Assembly: GCA_902612915.1 (NCBI GenBank) | Contig: CACMFH010000006.1 | Location: 1-64,000 of the forward strand | Length of the DNA: 64,000 nucleotides | Reading direction: 5' to 3' | Source of the DNA: an uncultured SAR86 cluster bacterium | GTDB taxonomy: Bacteria > Pseudomonadota > Gammaproteobacteria > Magnimaribacterales > D2472 | Shown here: one piece after another, positions 54,182-63,931 of the stretch | Position numbering within the stretch: the stretch's first letter is position 1 | Layout: every line of letters begins with the position of its first letter | The notes under the pieces: generated by a model | Databases searched by the model: none | Told to the model about the DNA's origin: nothing | Seen by the model: the letters and a program-made list of their open reading frames with translations, nothing else | Made by a program: the position numbers and the translations under genes

Positions 54182-56578
54182 TTAGTGAGCTTGTTTACTT
54201 TCAGATTTTCTAGAAGTTTTGGATTTTTGGCCCTTAATTTTTTTTGTATTAGGAGTTGGTTCCTCAACTAGAGCGGCTGAAATGACTTCATCAATCCATT
54301 CTACTGGAATGATGTTTAGTGATTTAGTAATTTGTTTAGGAATTTCTTGAAGATCAGGTTCATTCTCCTTGGGTATAATTACATTTTTAATTCCGCCTCT
54401 TTTTGCGGCAAGTAATTTTTCTTTTAGTCCACCAATTTTTAATATTTGGCCTCTTAATGTTATTTCTCCAGTCATTGCGGTATCTGCTCTCACTGGAATG
54501 CCTGTAAAGATTGAAATTAAAGAAATAGCCATTGCACCACCAGCACTTGGACCGTCTTTTGGAGTTGCTCCTTCAGGCACATGAATATGTACATCATATT
54601 TTTCATAAAAATTTGGTTGAATTCCAAGAGATTCTGCTCTTGAGCGGACTACTGTAAGCGCTGCTTGTATTGATTCCTGCATTACATCACCTAAAGAACC
54701 AGTTTTAATAACTCTTCCTTTACCATCAATATTTGAAGCTTCAATCGTAAGGAGTTCGCCTCCTACTTCAGTCCAAGCTAAACCAGTAACTTGTCCCACA
54801 GCATTATCCTTTTCTGCGACTCCATATTTAAATTTCTTGACTCCAGAATATTTTTCAAGGTTTTTAGATGAAATAGACGTAGGTTTTTGTTTAATAGAAC
54901 TATCTACCAACCTCTCTTTGACAACCTTTCTCAAAATTCTTGCTATTTGTCTTTCAAGACCTCTAACACCAGCCTCTCGAGTATAGTATCTAATCAATGA
55001 AAGAATTACATTTTTGTTTAATTTAATTTCTTCATCCTTCAATCCATTTCGTTTCATTTGCTTGGGCAATAAATACTTTTCTGCAATATTAATTTTTTCA
55101 TCCTCTATGTAACCAGGAATTCTGATAATTTCCATTCTGTCTAAAAGAGGCGTTGGAATGTTCAAACTGTTGGCGGTACAAACAAACATAACTTCTGACA
55201 AGTCATAGTCAACTTCAAGATAGTGATCACTGAAGGTATTATTTTGTTCTGGATCAAGAACCTCCAATAAAGCAGATGCTGGGTCTCCTCTATGATCCAT
55301 TCCAATTTTATCAATTTCATCTAAAAGAAATAATGGATTTTTTACGCCAACTTTTGAAAGTTTTTGAATAATTTTTCCAGGCATTGAACCTATATAAGTT
55401 CTTCTATGCCCCCTAATTTCAGATTCATCTCTCACACCGCCAAGTGACATCCTTACAAACTTTCTATTAGTAGCCCTAGCAATAGACTCACCCAAAGATG
55501 TTTTACCTACGCCTGGAGGACCAACAAGACATAAAACAGGAGCCTTCATTGACTTTACTCTTTTTTGAACAGCTAGATACTCAACTATTCTTTCTTTAAC
55601 CTCTTCAAGACCATAGTGGTCTTCTTCAAGAATTTCCATCGAAGCTTTTACATCTGTTTTAACCTTAGACTTCTTTTTCCATGGCACATCCACTAGACAA
55701 TCAAGATAAGTTCTCACAACTGAAGCCTCAGCTGATGATGGTGCCATGTGTTTAAATTTTGCAAGCTCACTCTTTGCTTTTTTTAAGGCTTCTTTTGTCA
55801 TGCCTACTTCATGAATTTTTTTCTCAAGATTCTCTAGCTCATCGCCCTCTTCACCTATTTCACCAAGTTCTTTTTGCGCAGCTTTAATTTGCTCATTGAG
55901 GTAGTACTCTCTTTGAGATTTTTCCATTTGCTTTTTGACTCTGTCTCGGACTTTTTTTTCAACATCAACTACATCTAGCTGTGATTCTATAAAAGTTAAA
56001 ACTTTTTCAGCTCTTTTTTTAAGATCAACTGTTTCAAGAATCTCTTGTTTTTTTGAGGTTTCAATTGGAAGATGTCCAGTAATTGTGTCCATTAATCTTG
56101 ATAGTTCATCTAATGAATCTACTGTTGAGACTATTTCTGGGGGGATTCTTTTTGTAACACTAATGTAGTCTTCGAATTTTGCTTTAATTAATCTGACTAA
56201 ATTCTTGGACTCATTTTCTTTTAAAGGAAGATCATCCTCTTCAGTAACTCTTGCAATAGTGTATGAATCTTTTTCAATAATCTTATCTATAGAACACCTT
56301 TTATAGCCCTCCACTAGAACTTTCATAGTGCCGTCAGGAAGTTTGATTAACTGCAATAAGTTACTTATAGAAGCATACTGATAAATATCTTCAACTTTTG
56401 GATCTTCATTACCTGCGTCTTTTTGACTAACTAATACCAGTTTCTTATTGGAAGTCATAGCAATGTTTAAGGCCTCCACAGACTTTGTCCTTCCAACAAA
56501 CAGTGTTGTTACTATTCCAGGAAAAACTACAACGTCTCTTAGAGGTATTAAAGGTAAATCGGATTTAATCTTACTCAT
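54182..56578 (-). CDS. lon: ATP-dependent protease Lon
   Basis: A 798-residue LonA protease. An N-terminal LON substrate-binding domain (about 8-200) and central coiled coil are followed by the AAA+ module with Walker A GPPGVGKTS near 350, Walker B FLLDEIDK near 415 and sensor-2 region. The C-terminal protease domain has the Ser-Lys dyad in PKDGPSAGGAM (Ser near 675) and in TLRGQILKIGGLKEKLLAAKRGG (Lys). It degrades misfolded and regulatory proteins. A Lys/Ser-rich tail ends the protein. It lies 30 bp after clpX in the conserved order. Confidence 0.96.
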   Translation of the reverse strand: MSKIKSDLPLIPLRDVVVFPGIVTTLFVGRTKSVEALNIAMTSNKKLVLVSQKDAGNEDPKVEDIYQYASISNLLQLIKLPDGTMKVLVEGYKRCSIDKIIEKDSYTIARVTEEDDLPLKENESKNLVRLIKAKFEDYISVTKRIPPEIVSTVDSLDELSRLMDTITGHLPIETSKKQEILETVDLKKRAEKVLTFIESQLDVVDVEKKVRDRVKKQMEKSQREYYLNEQIKAAQKELGEIGEEGDELENLEKKIHEVGMTKEALKKAKSELAKFKHMAPSSAEASVVRTYLDCLVDVPWKKKSKVKTDVKASMEILEEDHYGLEEVKERIVEYLAVQKRVKSMKAPVLCLVGPPGVGKTSLGESIARATNRKFVRMSLGGVRDESEIRGHRRTYIGSMPGKIIQKLSKVGVKNPLFLLDEIDKIGMDHRGDPASALLEVLDPEQNNTFSDHYLEVDYDLSEVMFVCTANSLNIPTPLLDRMEIIRIPGYIEDEKINIAEKYLLPKQMKRNGLKDEEIKLNKNVILSLIRYYTREAGVRGLERQIARILRKVVKERLVDSSIKQKPTSISSKNLEKYSGVKKFKYGVAEKDNAVGQVTGLAWTEVGGELLTIEASNIDGKGRVIKTGSLGDVMQESIQAALTVVRSRAESLGIQPNFYEKYDVHIHVPEGATPKDGPSAGGAMAISLISIFTGIPVRADTAMTGEITLRGQILKIGGLKEKLLAAKRGGIKNVIIPKENEPDLQEIPKQITKSLNIIPVEWIDEVISAALVEEPTPNTKKIKGQKSKTSRKSESKQAH

Positions 56579-56608
56579 AGATTAAATATAGGGATTATTG
56601 AGTAAATA

Positions 56609-57865
56609 TCAATTACCTGAAGAGGTTTTTTTTGATTCTGTTTTTAATAATTTTATAGGTTCAGATCTGTTAATAACTGCTTTTTCATCAATGATAACTT
56701 TCTCCAAGTCATCATTAGGAAGATCAAACATAGTATCCATTAATATATCTTCCATAATTGAACGAAGTCCTCTTGCACCTGTTTTTCTTTTAATAGCTTG
56801 TTTTGCAATTTCTTTAAGTGCTTCATCTCGGAATGATAATTCAACATCATCAATTTCAAATAAGTGACTATACTGATTAACCAAAGCATTTTTGGGCTCT
56901 TTTAGAATTCTTACAAGAGCATCTTCATCAAGTTCATGAAGATTAGATATTACAGGCAACCTGCCAACAAATTCTGGAATTAGGCCATATTTTACAAGAT
57001 CCTCTGGCTCAAGTTCATCAATGTTTTTTCCTATCTTGCTTACATTTGATTGGGTGTCTACATCAGCACTAAAACCAATGCCTGTTTTATTTGTTCTTTG
57101 CTCAATAACTTTGTTAAGGCCAGAAAAAGCTCCACCACAAATAAATAGAATATTAGATGTGTTGATTTGAATAAACTCTTGCTGAGGATGTTTTCTTCCA
57201 CCTTGAGGAGGAATTGATGCCACAGTTCCTTCTATTAACTTAAGAAGAGCTTGCTGAACACCTTCCCCTGAAACATCTCTTGTAATGGATGGATTATCGG
57301 ATTTTCGTGCAATTTTATCTATCTCATCTATGTAAACAATTCCTAACTCAGCTTTTTCTGGATCATAATCAGCTTTTTGAAGTAATTTTTGAATAATATT
57401 TTCAACGTCCTCACCAACATAACCAGCTTCGGTCAATGTTGTAGCATCTGCAATAGTGAACGGAACATTAAGTATTTTTGCTAAAGTTTGAGCTAATAAT
57501 GTTTTTCCACTTCCTGTTGGCCCTAGAAGGAGAACGTTACTTTTTTGAAGCTCAACATTATCTTTGGATTTTCCTTTTCTAAGCCTCTTATAATGATTAT
57601 ATACTGCTACTGATAGAACTTTTTTTGCTTTTTCTTGGCCAATAACATACTCATCAAGTTGATTATATATCTCAAGAGGTGATAAAGATTGATCATACGG
57701 TGACTCTTCATCATTTTTAATCTCTTCTTCAATAATGTCATTACAAAGATCTACACACTCATTACAAATATATACACTCGGTCCAGCAATAAGTTTTTTT
57801 ACCTCATCTTGAACCTTTCCACAGAAAGAGCAATTTAATTTATCAGTTTGTGTTTCGTTACTCAT
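56609..57865 (-). CDS. clpX: ClpX ATPase, specificity subunit of ClpXP
   Basis: A 418-residue AAA+ unfoldase. The N-terminal C4 zinc finger is CSFCGK...CNEC (about 12-37). Walker A is GPTGSGKT near 115, Walker B is IVYIDEIDK near 175, and the pore loop is GYVGED. The ClpP-binding IGF-type loop is present as TGIGFSADV near 265-275. It feeds unfolded substrates to ClpP, whose gene is just upstream (4-bp gap). Arrangement tig-clpP-clpX-lon is the classic gammaproteobacterial order. Confidence 0.96.
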   Translation of the reverse strand: MSNETQTDKLNCSFCGKVQDEVKKLIAGPSVYICNECVDLCNDIIEEEIKNDEESPYDQSLSPLEIYNQLDEYVIGQEKAKKVLSVAVYNHYKRLRKGKSKDNVELQKSNVLLLGPTGSGKTLLAQTLAKILNVPFTIADATTLTEAGYVGEDVENIIQKLLQKADYDPEKAELGIVYIDEIDKIARKSDNPSITRDVSGEGVQQALLKLIEGTVASIPPQGGRKHPQQEFIQINTSNILFICGGAFSGLNKVIEQRTNKTGIGFSADVDTQSNVSKIGKNIDELEPEDLVKYGLIPEFVGRLPVISNLHELDEDALVRILKEPKNALVNQYSHLFEIDDVELSFRDEALKEIAKQAIKRKTGARGLRSIMEDILMDTMFDLPNDDLEKVIIDEKAVINRSEPIKLLKTESKKTSSGN

Positions 57866-57869
57866 TATT

Positions 57870-58469
57870 TTATTTTCTTTCCTCTAATATTTTATCAACA
57901 ATACCATATGCTTTTGCAGCATTTGCATCTAGGAAATTATCTCTGTCAGTATCTTTTTCAATTTTCTTTATAGTCTGCCCAGTATGTTTTGCTAATATTT
58001 CGTTAACTATTTTTTTCATGTGTAAAATTTCCTTCGCATGAATCTCAAAGTCAGATGCTTGACCTTGAAATCCACCCAAAGGTTGGTGAATCATTATTCT
58101 TGAATTAGGTAAGGCAAACCTCTTTTTATTGTCGCCTCCTGCTAGCAACAGCGCTCCCATGCTTGCAGCCTGTCCAATGCACATCGTAGAGATTGATGGA
58201 GTAACAAATTGCATGGTGTCATATATTGCTAGTCCTGCAGAGATACTTCCACCAGGTGAATTAATGTATATGGATATATCTTTTTCTGGATTCTCTGACT
58301 CCAAAAATAATAATTGAGCAACAACCAAATTAGAGATGTAGTCATCAATAGGCCCAGATAGAAATATAACTCTTTCCTTTAAAAGACGTGAATAAATATC
58401 AAACGACCTCTCACCTCTAGGGGTCTGTTCAATTACCATTGGTATAAGCGCTGATTTAATATCTTCCAT
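57870..58469 (-). CDS. clpP: ClpP protease, proteolytic subunit
   Basis: A 199-residue serine protease. The catalytic triad is visible: Ser in [11 protein letters not shown] (about 102), His in [15 protein letters not shown] (about 127) and Asp in [11 protein letters not shown] (about 176). The N-terminus [22 protein letters not shown] is standard, including the residues that form the axial loops. It assembles as a double-heptamer barrel with ClpX or ClpA. The gene begins 6 bp after tig and precedes clpX by 4 bp. Confidence 0.97.
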   Translation of the reverse strand: MEDIKSALIPMVIEQTPRGERSFDIYSRLLKERVIFLSGPIDDYISNLVVAQLLFLESENPEKDISIYINSPGGSISAGLAIYDTMQFVTPSISTMCIGQAASMGALLLAGGDNKKRFALPNSRIMIHQPLGGFQGQASDFEIHAKEILHMKKIVNEILAKHTGQTIKKIEKDTDRDNFLDANAAKAYGIVDKILEERK

Positions 58470-58475
58470 ATAAAA

Positions 58476-59771
58476 TTATCTATTTGCTAATTCTGAAAAT
58501 TTTATCACTTTCTTCTTTGATTTAAGAACATTTTCTAATTTTTCAACTAATTGTTTTTCTAATACAATCATTTTAAATTGCTCTAATTGCTGCGGTTGAC
58601 CAGTTATCCATTTTTTATATTGTTCAGGATCCTTATATCTTTTTGACTCCTCATCTATAAAATCATCAATATGCTGTTTTTCTACTTTTATATCAAAGTG
58701 ATTAACTAACTCAGCAAATAGTAAGTCAAGTTTTACTCTTTTTTCAGCTTTTTCCATAAAGCTCTCTACAGGAAAAAGATCATCGCCAGCATTATCTTCG
58801 CTATGTCCAATTCTCATCAACGCATCTTTGCGCATCAGATCTGCTTGTTCATTAACTGTAGCATTAGGAATTTTAAAGTTATTTGTTTTTAACAGTGTTT
58901 CATACATTGACTCTTTAGTGAGTTCTTTCTCTTGAGTTGCAACCTCATTTTTCATTCGAGATGTGATTTCATTCTTGAATTCTGATTTGTCTTTAATTTC
59001 CATTTGAAGTTTATCAAAAAGATCTTTATCAATATTTGCCTCTTTCATTTCTTGAACATTTTTAAGATTAATTTCAAATTCAGCCTTAACGCCTGCTAAA
59101 TCTTTTTTGAAATAGTCTTCAGGAAAGGTACATTCTATTGAAAACTTAGATGGTTTTTTCCCAATAATGCTATCTTCAAATCCTGGAATCATTGATTTAC
59201 TTCCTAATACTAGCTTAAAGTCATTTGCAGTATTACCTTCAAATTCTTTACCATCAATTTTTCCTATAAAATCAATTACAACCTGATCGTCTAATCTTGC
59301 TTCTCTTTGCACATCGTTCCAATCTCCATACCTTTTTTTGATATCTTCTATTGCAAGATTTATGTCATTCTCCTCTACCTCGATTTCAATCTCTTCATAA
59401 TTTGTCCACCTTGAGAGCTTAGGTTTAATTTCGGGAAATACTTCAATAGTTGCTGAATAAGTTAAAGGTTTTTTTGGATCTTCTGAATCAATTGAAACCT
59501 GAGGTGATGATGCAGGTCTGATGTTATTTTCTGATATTGCCTTTGGATATGTCTCTTGAATGAGTTCGTTAATGACTTCATTATGAATAGATGTTCCATA
59601 CTTCTGTTCCAAAACATCATTTGGCACATTGCCCCTCCTAAATCCATCAACTTTAGCTTTAGTCTTAATGTTTTTTAATTTTGTAGAAAATTTTAATTCA
59701 TATTCATCAACTGGAATTGTAACTAAAACCTTCCTTTCAAGATCTTTTAATTTTTTTATACTTACTTTCAT
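58476..59771 (-). CDS. tig: Trigger factor chaperone
   Basis: About 431 residues. An N-terminal ribosome-binding domain has GFRRGNVPNDVLEQKYG (the GFRxGxxP signature near 42-58), followed by an FKBP-like PPIase domain (about 155-245, with DQVVIDFIGKIDGKEFEG) and a helical C-terminal chaperone domain. The start is the ATG at 59771, giving MKVSIKKLKDLERKV. A frame running further upstream to 59831 passes through tRNA-His and is spurious. The leader after tRNA-His is only 17 nt and contains AGAGAG as ribosome-binding site. Confidence 0.95.
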   Translation of the reverse strand: MKVSIKKLKDLERKVLVTIPVDEYELKFSTKLKNIKTKAKVDGFRRGNVPNDVLEQKYGTSIHNEVINELIQETYPKAISENNIRPASSPQVSIDSEDPKKPLTYSATIEVFPEIKPKLSRWTNYEEIEIEVEENDINLAIEDIKKRYGDWNDVQREARLDDQVVIDFIGKIDGKEFEGNTANDFKLVLGSKSMIPGFEDSIIGKKPSKFSIECTFPEDYFKKDLAGVKAEFEINLKNVQEMKEANIDKDLFDKLQMEIKDKSEFKNEITSRMKNEVATQEKELTKESMYETLLKTNNFKIPNATVNEQADLMRKDALMRIGHSEDNAGDDLFPVESFMEKAEKRVKLDLLFAELVNHFDIKVEKQHIDDFIDEESKRYKDPEQYKKWITGQPQQLEQFKMIVLEKQLVEKLENVLKSKKKVIKFSELANR

Positions 59772-59788
59772 TATTTCTCTCTTAAAAA

Positions 59789-59866
59789 TGGGGCGAGCGA
59801 TGGGGTTCGAACCCACGGCCTCCGGAGCCACAATCCAGCGCTCTAACCAACTGAGCTACGCCCGCC
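59789..59866 (-). tRNA. tRNA-His(GTG)
   Basis: Cloverleaf on the minus strand from GGCGGGCGTAGCTCAGTTGG to CGCTCGCCCCA. The anticodon stem CTGGA/TCCGG encloses TTGTGGC, so the anticodon is GTG. The extra G at position -1, which identifies tRNA-His, is encoded opposite C73, and CCA is encoded. It lies directly upstream of tig on the same strand with a 17-nt gap. Confidence 0.97.
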
Positions 59867-59920
59867 ACAAGATTCGGTATTATAGTTTAAATAAAATTAT
59901 TATCTATTTTTTAATATCTT

Positions 59921-60562
59921 TTAAGGAAAAAATTGAGGCTCAGCATTTTCTTCCCAAACATCATATTTTTTCATTACTTCTTTGAATAAGTTTGAATCAA
60001 GAAAATTAAATAAAATTTTTTGGACTCCTTCAATTTTATTTTGTTTATCAAACCATTCAATGTCTGCAATTCTAAACTGTCGAATAAAAGGCAAAATTGA
60101 TATGTCTAATTTGTTTATTTTGCCTCCAAGAATCCATCCTTCGTTTGAGATTACATTTTCTAAATTAATTAAAATCTCTAAACACTCCTTCTTGTGTTTG
60201 TCTTTATTAATATTTTCATATCTTGTCGCGTACTTATATCTATCAAGATTATATTTAAATTTAGAATCAAAAAGCTCAATTAGGTTGTTTGTTAAATCTA
60301 TTTGATCATGATCTATGTTTCCATCAAATATATTGTTTGAGCTAAGAGCCCATTCAATTATGTCATTACTCTCATCAATTACTTTTTTCTCAAGAACTAA
60401 CACTGGGACGGTTCCTTTTGGAGATTTGTCTATCATTTGCTTGGGCTTATTATTCAGCCTTACTTCTCTTATTTCGCATTTAATATTTGTAAGTTTTAAT
60501 GCCATTCTTGCTCTCATTGCATATGGACATCTTATAAATGAATATAAAATTGGATATTCCAT
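59921..60562 (-). CDS. Glutathione S-transferase-like protein
   Basis: A 213-residue protein with a thioredoxin-fold N-terminal half and an all-helical C-terminal half. The N-terminus LYSFIRCPYAMRARMAL has a CPYA motif in the active-site position, KGTVPVLVLEKK contains the cis-Pro, and DESNDIIEWAL is the glutathione gamma-Glu site. The Cys motif suggests an omega- or beta-type GST or a GrxB-like thiol transferase rather than a classical Tyr/Ser GST. It overlaps nothing and is 5 bp downstream of trhO, so it is probably co-transcribed with it. Confidence 0.85.
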   Translation of the reverse strand: MEYPILYSFIRCPYAMRARMALKLTNIKCEIREVRLNNKPKQMIDKSPKGTVPVLVLEKKVIDESNDIIEWALSSNNIFDGNIDHDQIDLTNNLIELFDSKFKYNLDRYKYATRYENINKDKHKKECLEILINLENVISNEGWILGGKINKLDISILPFIRQFRIADIEWFDKQNKIEGVQKILFNFLDSNLFKEVMKKYDVWEENAEPQFFP

Positions 60563-60567
60563 AGTAA

Positions 60568-61500
60568 TTAATTAAATATCTCCTCTTTAGGTCCAATATG
60601 CCGCTGATTTCTTTTTTTTGCCAAGTCAACTTGTTTTTGTCTGCTCATGTATCTCGATTTTTGTTCTTCAGTTGTTTTATCAAAACACTTTGAACAAGAT
60701 ACACCTTTGATATATTTTTTAGAAGTTTTATCTTTTTCAGTAATTGGCATTCTGCATCCATGACACATATCATATGTTCCCTCAGATAAGTCATGTTTTA
60801 CAGAAACTCTATCATCAAATACAAAACACTCTCCCTGCCATTTGCTTTGCTCTTCAGGGACTAATTCAAAATATTTCAATATTCCCCCTTTGAGATGGTA
60901 AACATTCTTAAACCCTTGATTTTTCATCAACGAAGAAGCTTTTTCGCATCTAATTCCACCAGTGCAAAACATAGCTATATTTTTTGATTCTTTGTCCTTA
61001 TTGGAAAACTTTTGTTTTTTTATCCATTTTGGAAATTCTCTAAATTTATTTGTATGAGGATTTATAGAGTTTTTAAAAGTCCCTATTGAATATTCATAGT
61101 TATTTCTTGTATCAATTAAAATTGTGTTTTTATCATCAATTAATTTGTTCCAGTTATTTGGATCAACATATTCACCAACCTCTTCTGTTGGATCTATTGA
61201 ATTATCTCCAATTGTTACAATTTCTTTTTTTAATTTAACTTTCATTCTTACAAATGGATTTTTTTCTGATAAAGAATACTTTACATCTAAGGCATCAAAG
61301 CCATCTATACTTCGTAAATACTTAATTGCTTTACTTAATTTTTTTTCACTAGTCGCGGAAATCGTTCCATTGAGACCCTCTTCACCAACAAGAATTGTTC
61401 CTTTAATATTAAGTTCTTTTAAATTTGAACGGATGTCTTTATAAGTTTTTAATGGATTTTGAATCCTTGAAAATTTATATAAAGTAGCAATTTTATACAT
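60568..61500 (-). CDS. trhO: tRNA uridine(34) hydroxylase TrhO (YceA-type rhodanese)
   Basis: A 310-residue protein with an N-terminal UPF0176 ferredoxin-like domain (TILVGEEGLNGTIS near 36-50), a rhodanese domain (about 115-215) with active-site loop MFCTGGIRCEKAS, and a C-terminal Cys-rich zinc-like region (CHGC and CSKC). TrhO hydroxylates uridine-34 of certain tRNAs to 5-hydroxyuridine, using prephenate-independent oxygen chemistry. The gene starts just 9 nt after the 3' end of tRNA-Arg(UCU), which itself follows tRNA-Pro(UGG). This leaves no room for a separate promoter or normal ribosome-binding site. Confidence 0.92.
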   Translation of the reverse strand: MYKIATLYKFSRIQNPLKTYKDIRSNLKELNIKGTILVGEEGLNGTISATSEKKLSKAIKYLRSIDGFDALDVKYSLSEKNPFVRMKVKLKKEIVTIGDNSIDPTEEVGEYVDPNNWNKLIDDKNTILIDTRNNYEYSIGTFKNSINPHTNKFREFPKWIKKQKFSNKDKESKNIAMFCTGGIRCEKASSLMKNQGFKNVYHLKGGILKYFELVPEEQSKWQGECFVFDDRVSVKHDLSEGTYDMCHGCRMPITEKDKTSKKYIKGVSCSKCFDKTTEEQKSRYMSRQKQVDLAKKRNQRHIGPKEEIFN

Positions 61501-61509
61501 ATCAAAAAA

Positions 61510-61586
<77 letters not shown>

Positions 61587-61587
61587 T

Positions 61588-61664
61588 TGGTCGGGGTAGT
61601 AAGATTCGAACTTACGACCACTCGCTCCCAAAGCGAGTGCGCTACCAGACTGCGCTATACCCCG
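61588..61664 (-). tRNA. tRNA-Pro(TGG)
   Basis: Minus-strand cloverleaf from CGGGGTATAGCGCAGTC to TACCCCGACCA. The anticodon stem CTCGC/GCGAG encloses TTTGGGA, giving anticodon TGG. CCA is encoded. It is separated from tRNA-Arg by one base, so the two are certainly processed from one transcript. About 80 bp lie between it and the divergent folD gene. Confidence 0.97.
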
Positions 61665-61743
61665 AGGATGCAAATATTAAAGTTAATATAATAAATAAGC
61701 AATCTTCATGGGCATAAATATCAAATAATGAGATAATAATATC

Positions 61744-62586
61744 ATGTCTGCAATAATATTAGACGGTAAAGAGCTATCAAGAATTTCTGAAGAATCTATA
61801 AAGAAGAAGGTTCAAGAATTGTCATCACAAAATATAAAGCCAACTTTAGCAACTATTCTTGTTGGTAGTGACCCCGCTTCTGAAACCTATGTGAAAATGA
61901 AAAGAAATACCTGTGCGAGAGTAGGTATGGAATCTTTAGCTGTTGAATTATCTGAAGATACAACTACTGAAGAACTTTTAGAAATAATTAGGAGTTTAAA
62001 TAATGATGCGAATGTTCATGGCATTTTGCTTCAACATCCAGTTCCATCTCAAATTAATGAAAGATTGTGTTTTGATGAAATAGATATTAATAAAGATGTG
62101 GATGGAGTGACCTGCCTGGGTTTTGGAAACATGTCGATGGGGCTTGATGCTTATGGCTCATGTACACCTGCTGGAATTATGAGATTAATTGACCATTATG
62201 ATATTAAAGTAGAAGGCTTAAATGCTGTCGTTGTTGGTAGGAGTCCAATTTTGGGCAAGCCAATGGCAATGATGCTTTTAAATATGAATGCTACAGTGAC
62301 AATATGTCATTCAAGAACTAGAAATCTAGATTTGATAATTAAAAATGCAGATTTAATAGTTGGGGCTGTTGGAATACCTAAATTTATAAAATCTGATTGG
62401 ATTAAAAAAGATGCGATTGTTATCGATGCTGGTTACCATCCAGAAAAATGCGGAGATATTGATCTTGATAATATTGAAAAAATTGCAAGGGCATATACTC
62501 CAGTGCCTGGAGGGGTAGGTCCAATGACAATTAATACGTTGATTCTTCAAACGCTTCAATCAGCTGAGAGAGCAGCGTCTAATTAA
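61744..62586 (+). CDS. folD: Methylenetetrahydrofolate dehydrogenase / cyclohydrolase
   Basis: A 280-residue bifunctional enzyme that interconverts 5,10-methylene-, 5,10-methenyl- and 10-formyl-tetrahydrofolate. It has [22 protein letters not shown] with the catalytic Lys near 56, [13 protein letters not shown], the NADP-binding [18 protein letters not shown] near 163-180 and the closing [14 protein letters not shown]. Its 3' end overlaps the convergent DUF4389 gene by 4 bp. Confidence 0.96.
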   Translation: MSAIILDGKELSRISEESIKKKVQELSSQNIKPTLATILVGSDPASETYVKMKRNTCARVGMESLAVELSEDTTTEELLEIIRSLNNDANVHGILLQHPVPSQINERLCFDEIDINKDVDGVTCLGFGNMSMGLDAYGSCTPAGIMRLIDHYDIKVEGLNAVVVGRSPILGKPMAMMLLNMNATVTICHSRTRNLDLIIKNADLIVGAVGIPKFIKSDWIKKDAIVIDAGYHPEKCGDIDLDNIEKIARAYTPVPGGVGPMTINTLILQTLQSAERAASN

Positions 62587-62915
62587 TCAGTTTCTTGTTT
62601 TGAGGATGAGTCCTCTATTTCTTCCGCTTCAATTACAACCTCTTCTTCTGAATTGTTTTTAAAAGGAAAAGGTTTTTCTTCAGTTTGAAACAATAAGAAT
62701 GATAAAGAATCTTCAAAAAACTCAATAACATAAGAATTTACATTAGCTATTGATGGATTTACTTTTGATGTAAAAAGAACAAATAAAAACTGAATAACTG
62801 CAAGCCCAATACATATTGGTAAAACAAAATTTAATGCAAACGCATATAGAACCATAAAAATGAATCTAATCCACTTACTTGATTTTAAAATTTCATCTTT
62901 GTTAATAGTTTCCAT
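62583..62915 (-). CDS. DUF4389 membrane protein
   Basis: A 110-residue protein with two adjacent hydrophobic stretches (about 15-35 and 36-52), then a conserved amphipathic part with [26 protein letters not shown], the hallmark of DUF4389. An acidic C-terminal tail ([13 protein letters not shown]) follows. Its function is unknown; the family is common in marine gammaproteobacteria as a small inner-membrane protein. The gene follows gpsA by 2 bp and is likely co-transcribed. Confidence 0.82.
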   Translation of the reverse strand: METINKDEILKSSKWIRFIFMVLYAFALNFVLPICIGLAVIQFLFVLFTSKVNPSIANVNSYVIEFFEDSLSFLLFQTEEKPFPFKNNSEEEVVIEAEEIEDSSSKQETD

Positions 62916-62917
62916 AC

Positions 62918-63928
62918 TTAGTAATTAAATTCTACATCAACCTCATTCGGATTATTAATTAAATCATCAATTAGTGTGTTTGGTGAAGCATTATTGTAAA
63001 TTATATTATACATAGATTCGACTAGTGGCATTTTAATATTCAGTTTTGATGATTCTTTTAAAACAACCTCAAGAGTCCTTACTCCCTCAGCAACTTGACC
63101 AACGCTTTCCTTTGCCTTTGATAAAGACATGCCAGTTCCAATATTAAAACCAAGTTGATAATTCCTTGATAGAGTTGACATGCATGTTGCAACTAAATCA
63201 CCCATTCCCGATAAACCTAAAAATGTTATGGGATTTGCACCTTTTGCAACAGCAAAGCGACTCATCTCAGCCATGCTCCTAGTTAGTATTAGTCCAATAG
63301 CATTTTCGCCAACTTTTAGTGATTCAGCCATTCCGCATATTACTGCATAAATGTTTTTTAATGCGCCGGCCATTTCAACTCCTTGCATATCTTTACTTGA
63401 ATATATTTTAAAAGTTTCAGAAGACAAAACTGATTTAACTAAATTTATTAAACTTTCATCTGGACTTGCTATGACTGTACCTGCTATTTTTTCATCCGCT
63501 ATTTCTTTTGCTAGGTTTGGGCCACTCAAAACACCAATAGTATTTTTGAGTTTTGATGAAATAATTTCTGATAATGGTCTAAATGGATCATCAAGAATAC
63601 CTTTTGTACATGAAACTAAATATGGTTTTTCATCTATATAATCAGAAACTCTAATTACAATTTGCTCGAACACAATACTTGGTGTAGCAATAAAAATTAT
63701 AGATTTATTATTTAAAACTTCTCTTAAGTTATCAGATGCGATTATATTTTTAGATAATTTTAATTCAGGATGATATGTGGTGTTAGCTCCCTCCGAATTT
63801 ATTCTTAAAGCTTGTTCAGAGTCCCTTACCCACAATGAAACATTGTATCCATTTGATGCTGCTAAATTTGCAAGAACTGTCCCAAAACTTCCTCCTCCGA
63901 GAACTGCAACACTTTTGGAATTTTCCAT
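62918..63928 (-). CDS. gpsA: Glycerol-3-phosphate dehydrogenase [NAD(P)+]
   Basis: A 336-residue enzyme that makes sn-glycerol-3-phosphate from dihydroxyacetone phosphate for phospholipid synthesis. It starts with SVAVLGGGSFGTVLANLAA (Rossmann), has LVSCTKGI, GVLSGPNLAKEIA, GALKNIYAVICGMAESL with the catalytic Lys near 193, and the LSGMGDLVATCMSTLSRN motif near 245-262. The gene is 3 bp after the upstream partial reading frame at the window edge. Confidence 0.95.
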   Translation of the reverse strand: MENSKSVAVLGGGSFGTVLANLAASNGYNVSLWVRDSEQALRINSEGANTTYHPELKLSKNIIASDNLREVLNNKSIIFIATPSIVFEQIVIRVSDYIDEKPYLVSCTKGILDDPFRPLSEIISSKLKNTIGVLSGPNLAKEIADEKIAGTVIASPDESLINLVKSVLSSETFKIYSSKDMQGVEMAGALKNIYAVICGMAESLKVGENAIGLILTRSMAEMSRFAVAKGANPITFLGLSGMGDLVATCMSTLSRNYQLGFNIGTGMSLSKAKESVGQVAEGVRTLEVVLKESSKLNIKMPLVESMYNIIYNNASPNTLIDDLINNPNEVDVEFNY

Positions 63929-63931
63929 GAC

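Noticed and set aside
59772-59831. N-terminal extension of trigger factor (MAPEAVGSNPIARP)
   Set aside because: The extra residues come from the 3' half of tRNA-His. The ATG at 59771 gives the conserved N-terminus.
59629-59985. Plus-strand frame with MGRAMGFEPTASGATIQRSNQLSYARH
   Set aside because: Antisense of tRNA-His(GTG) plus flanks; a typical spurious tRNA-derived product.
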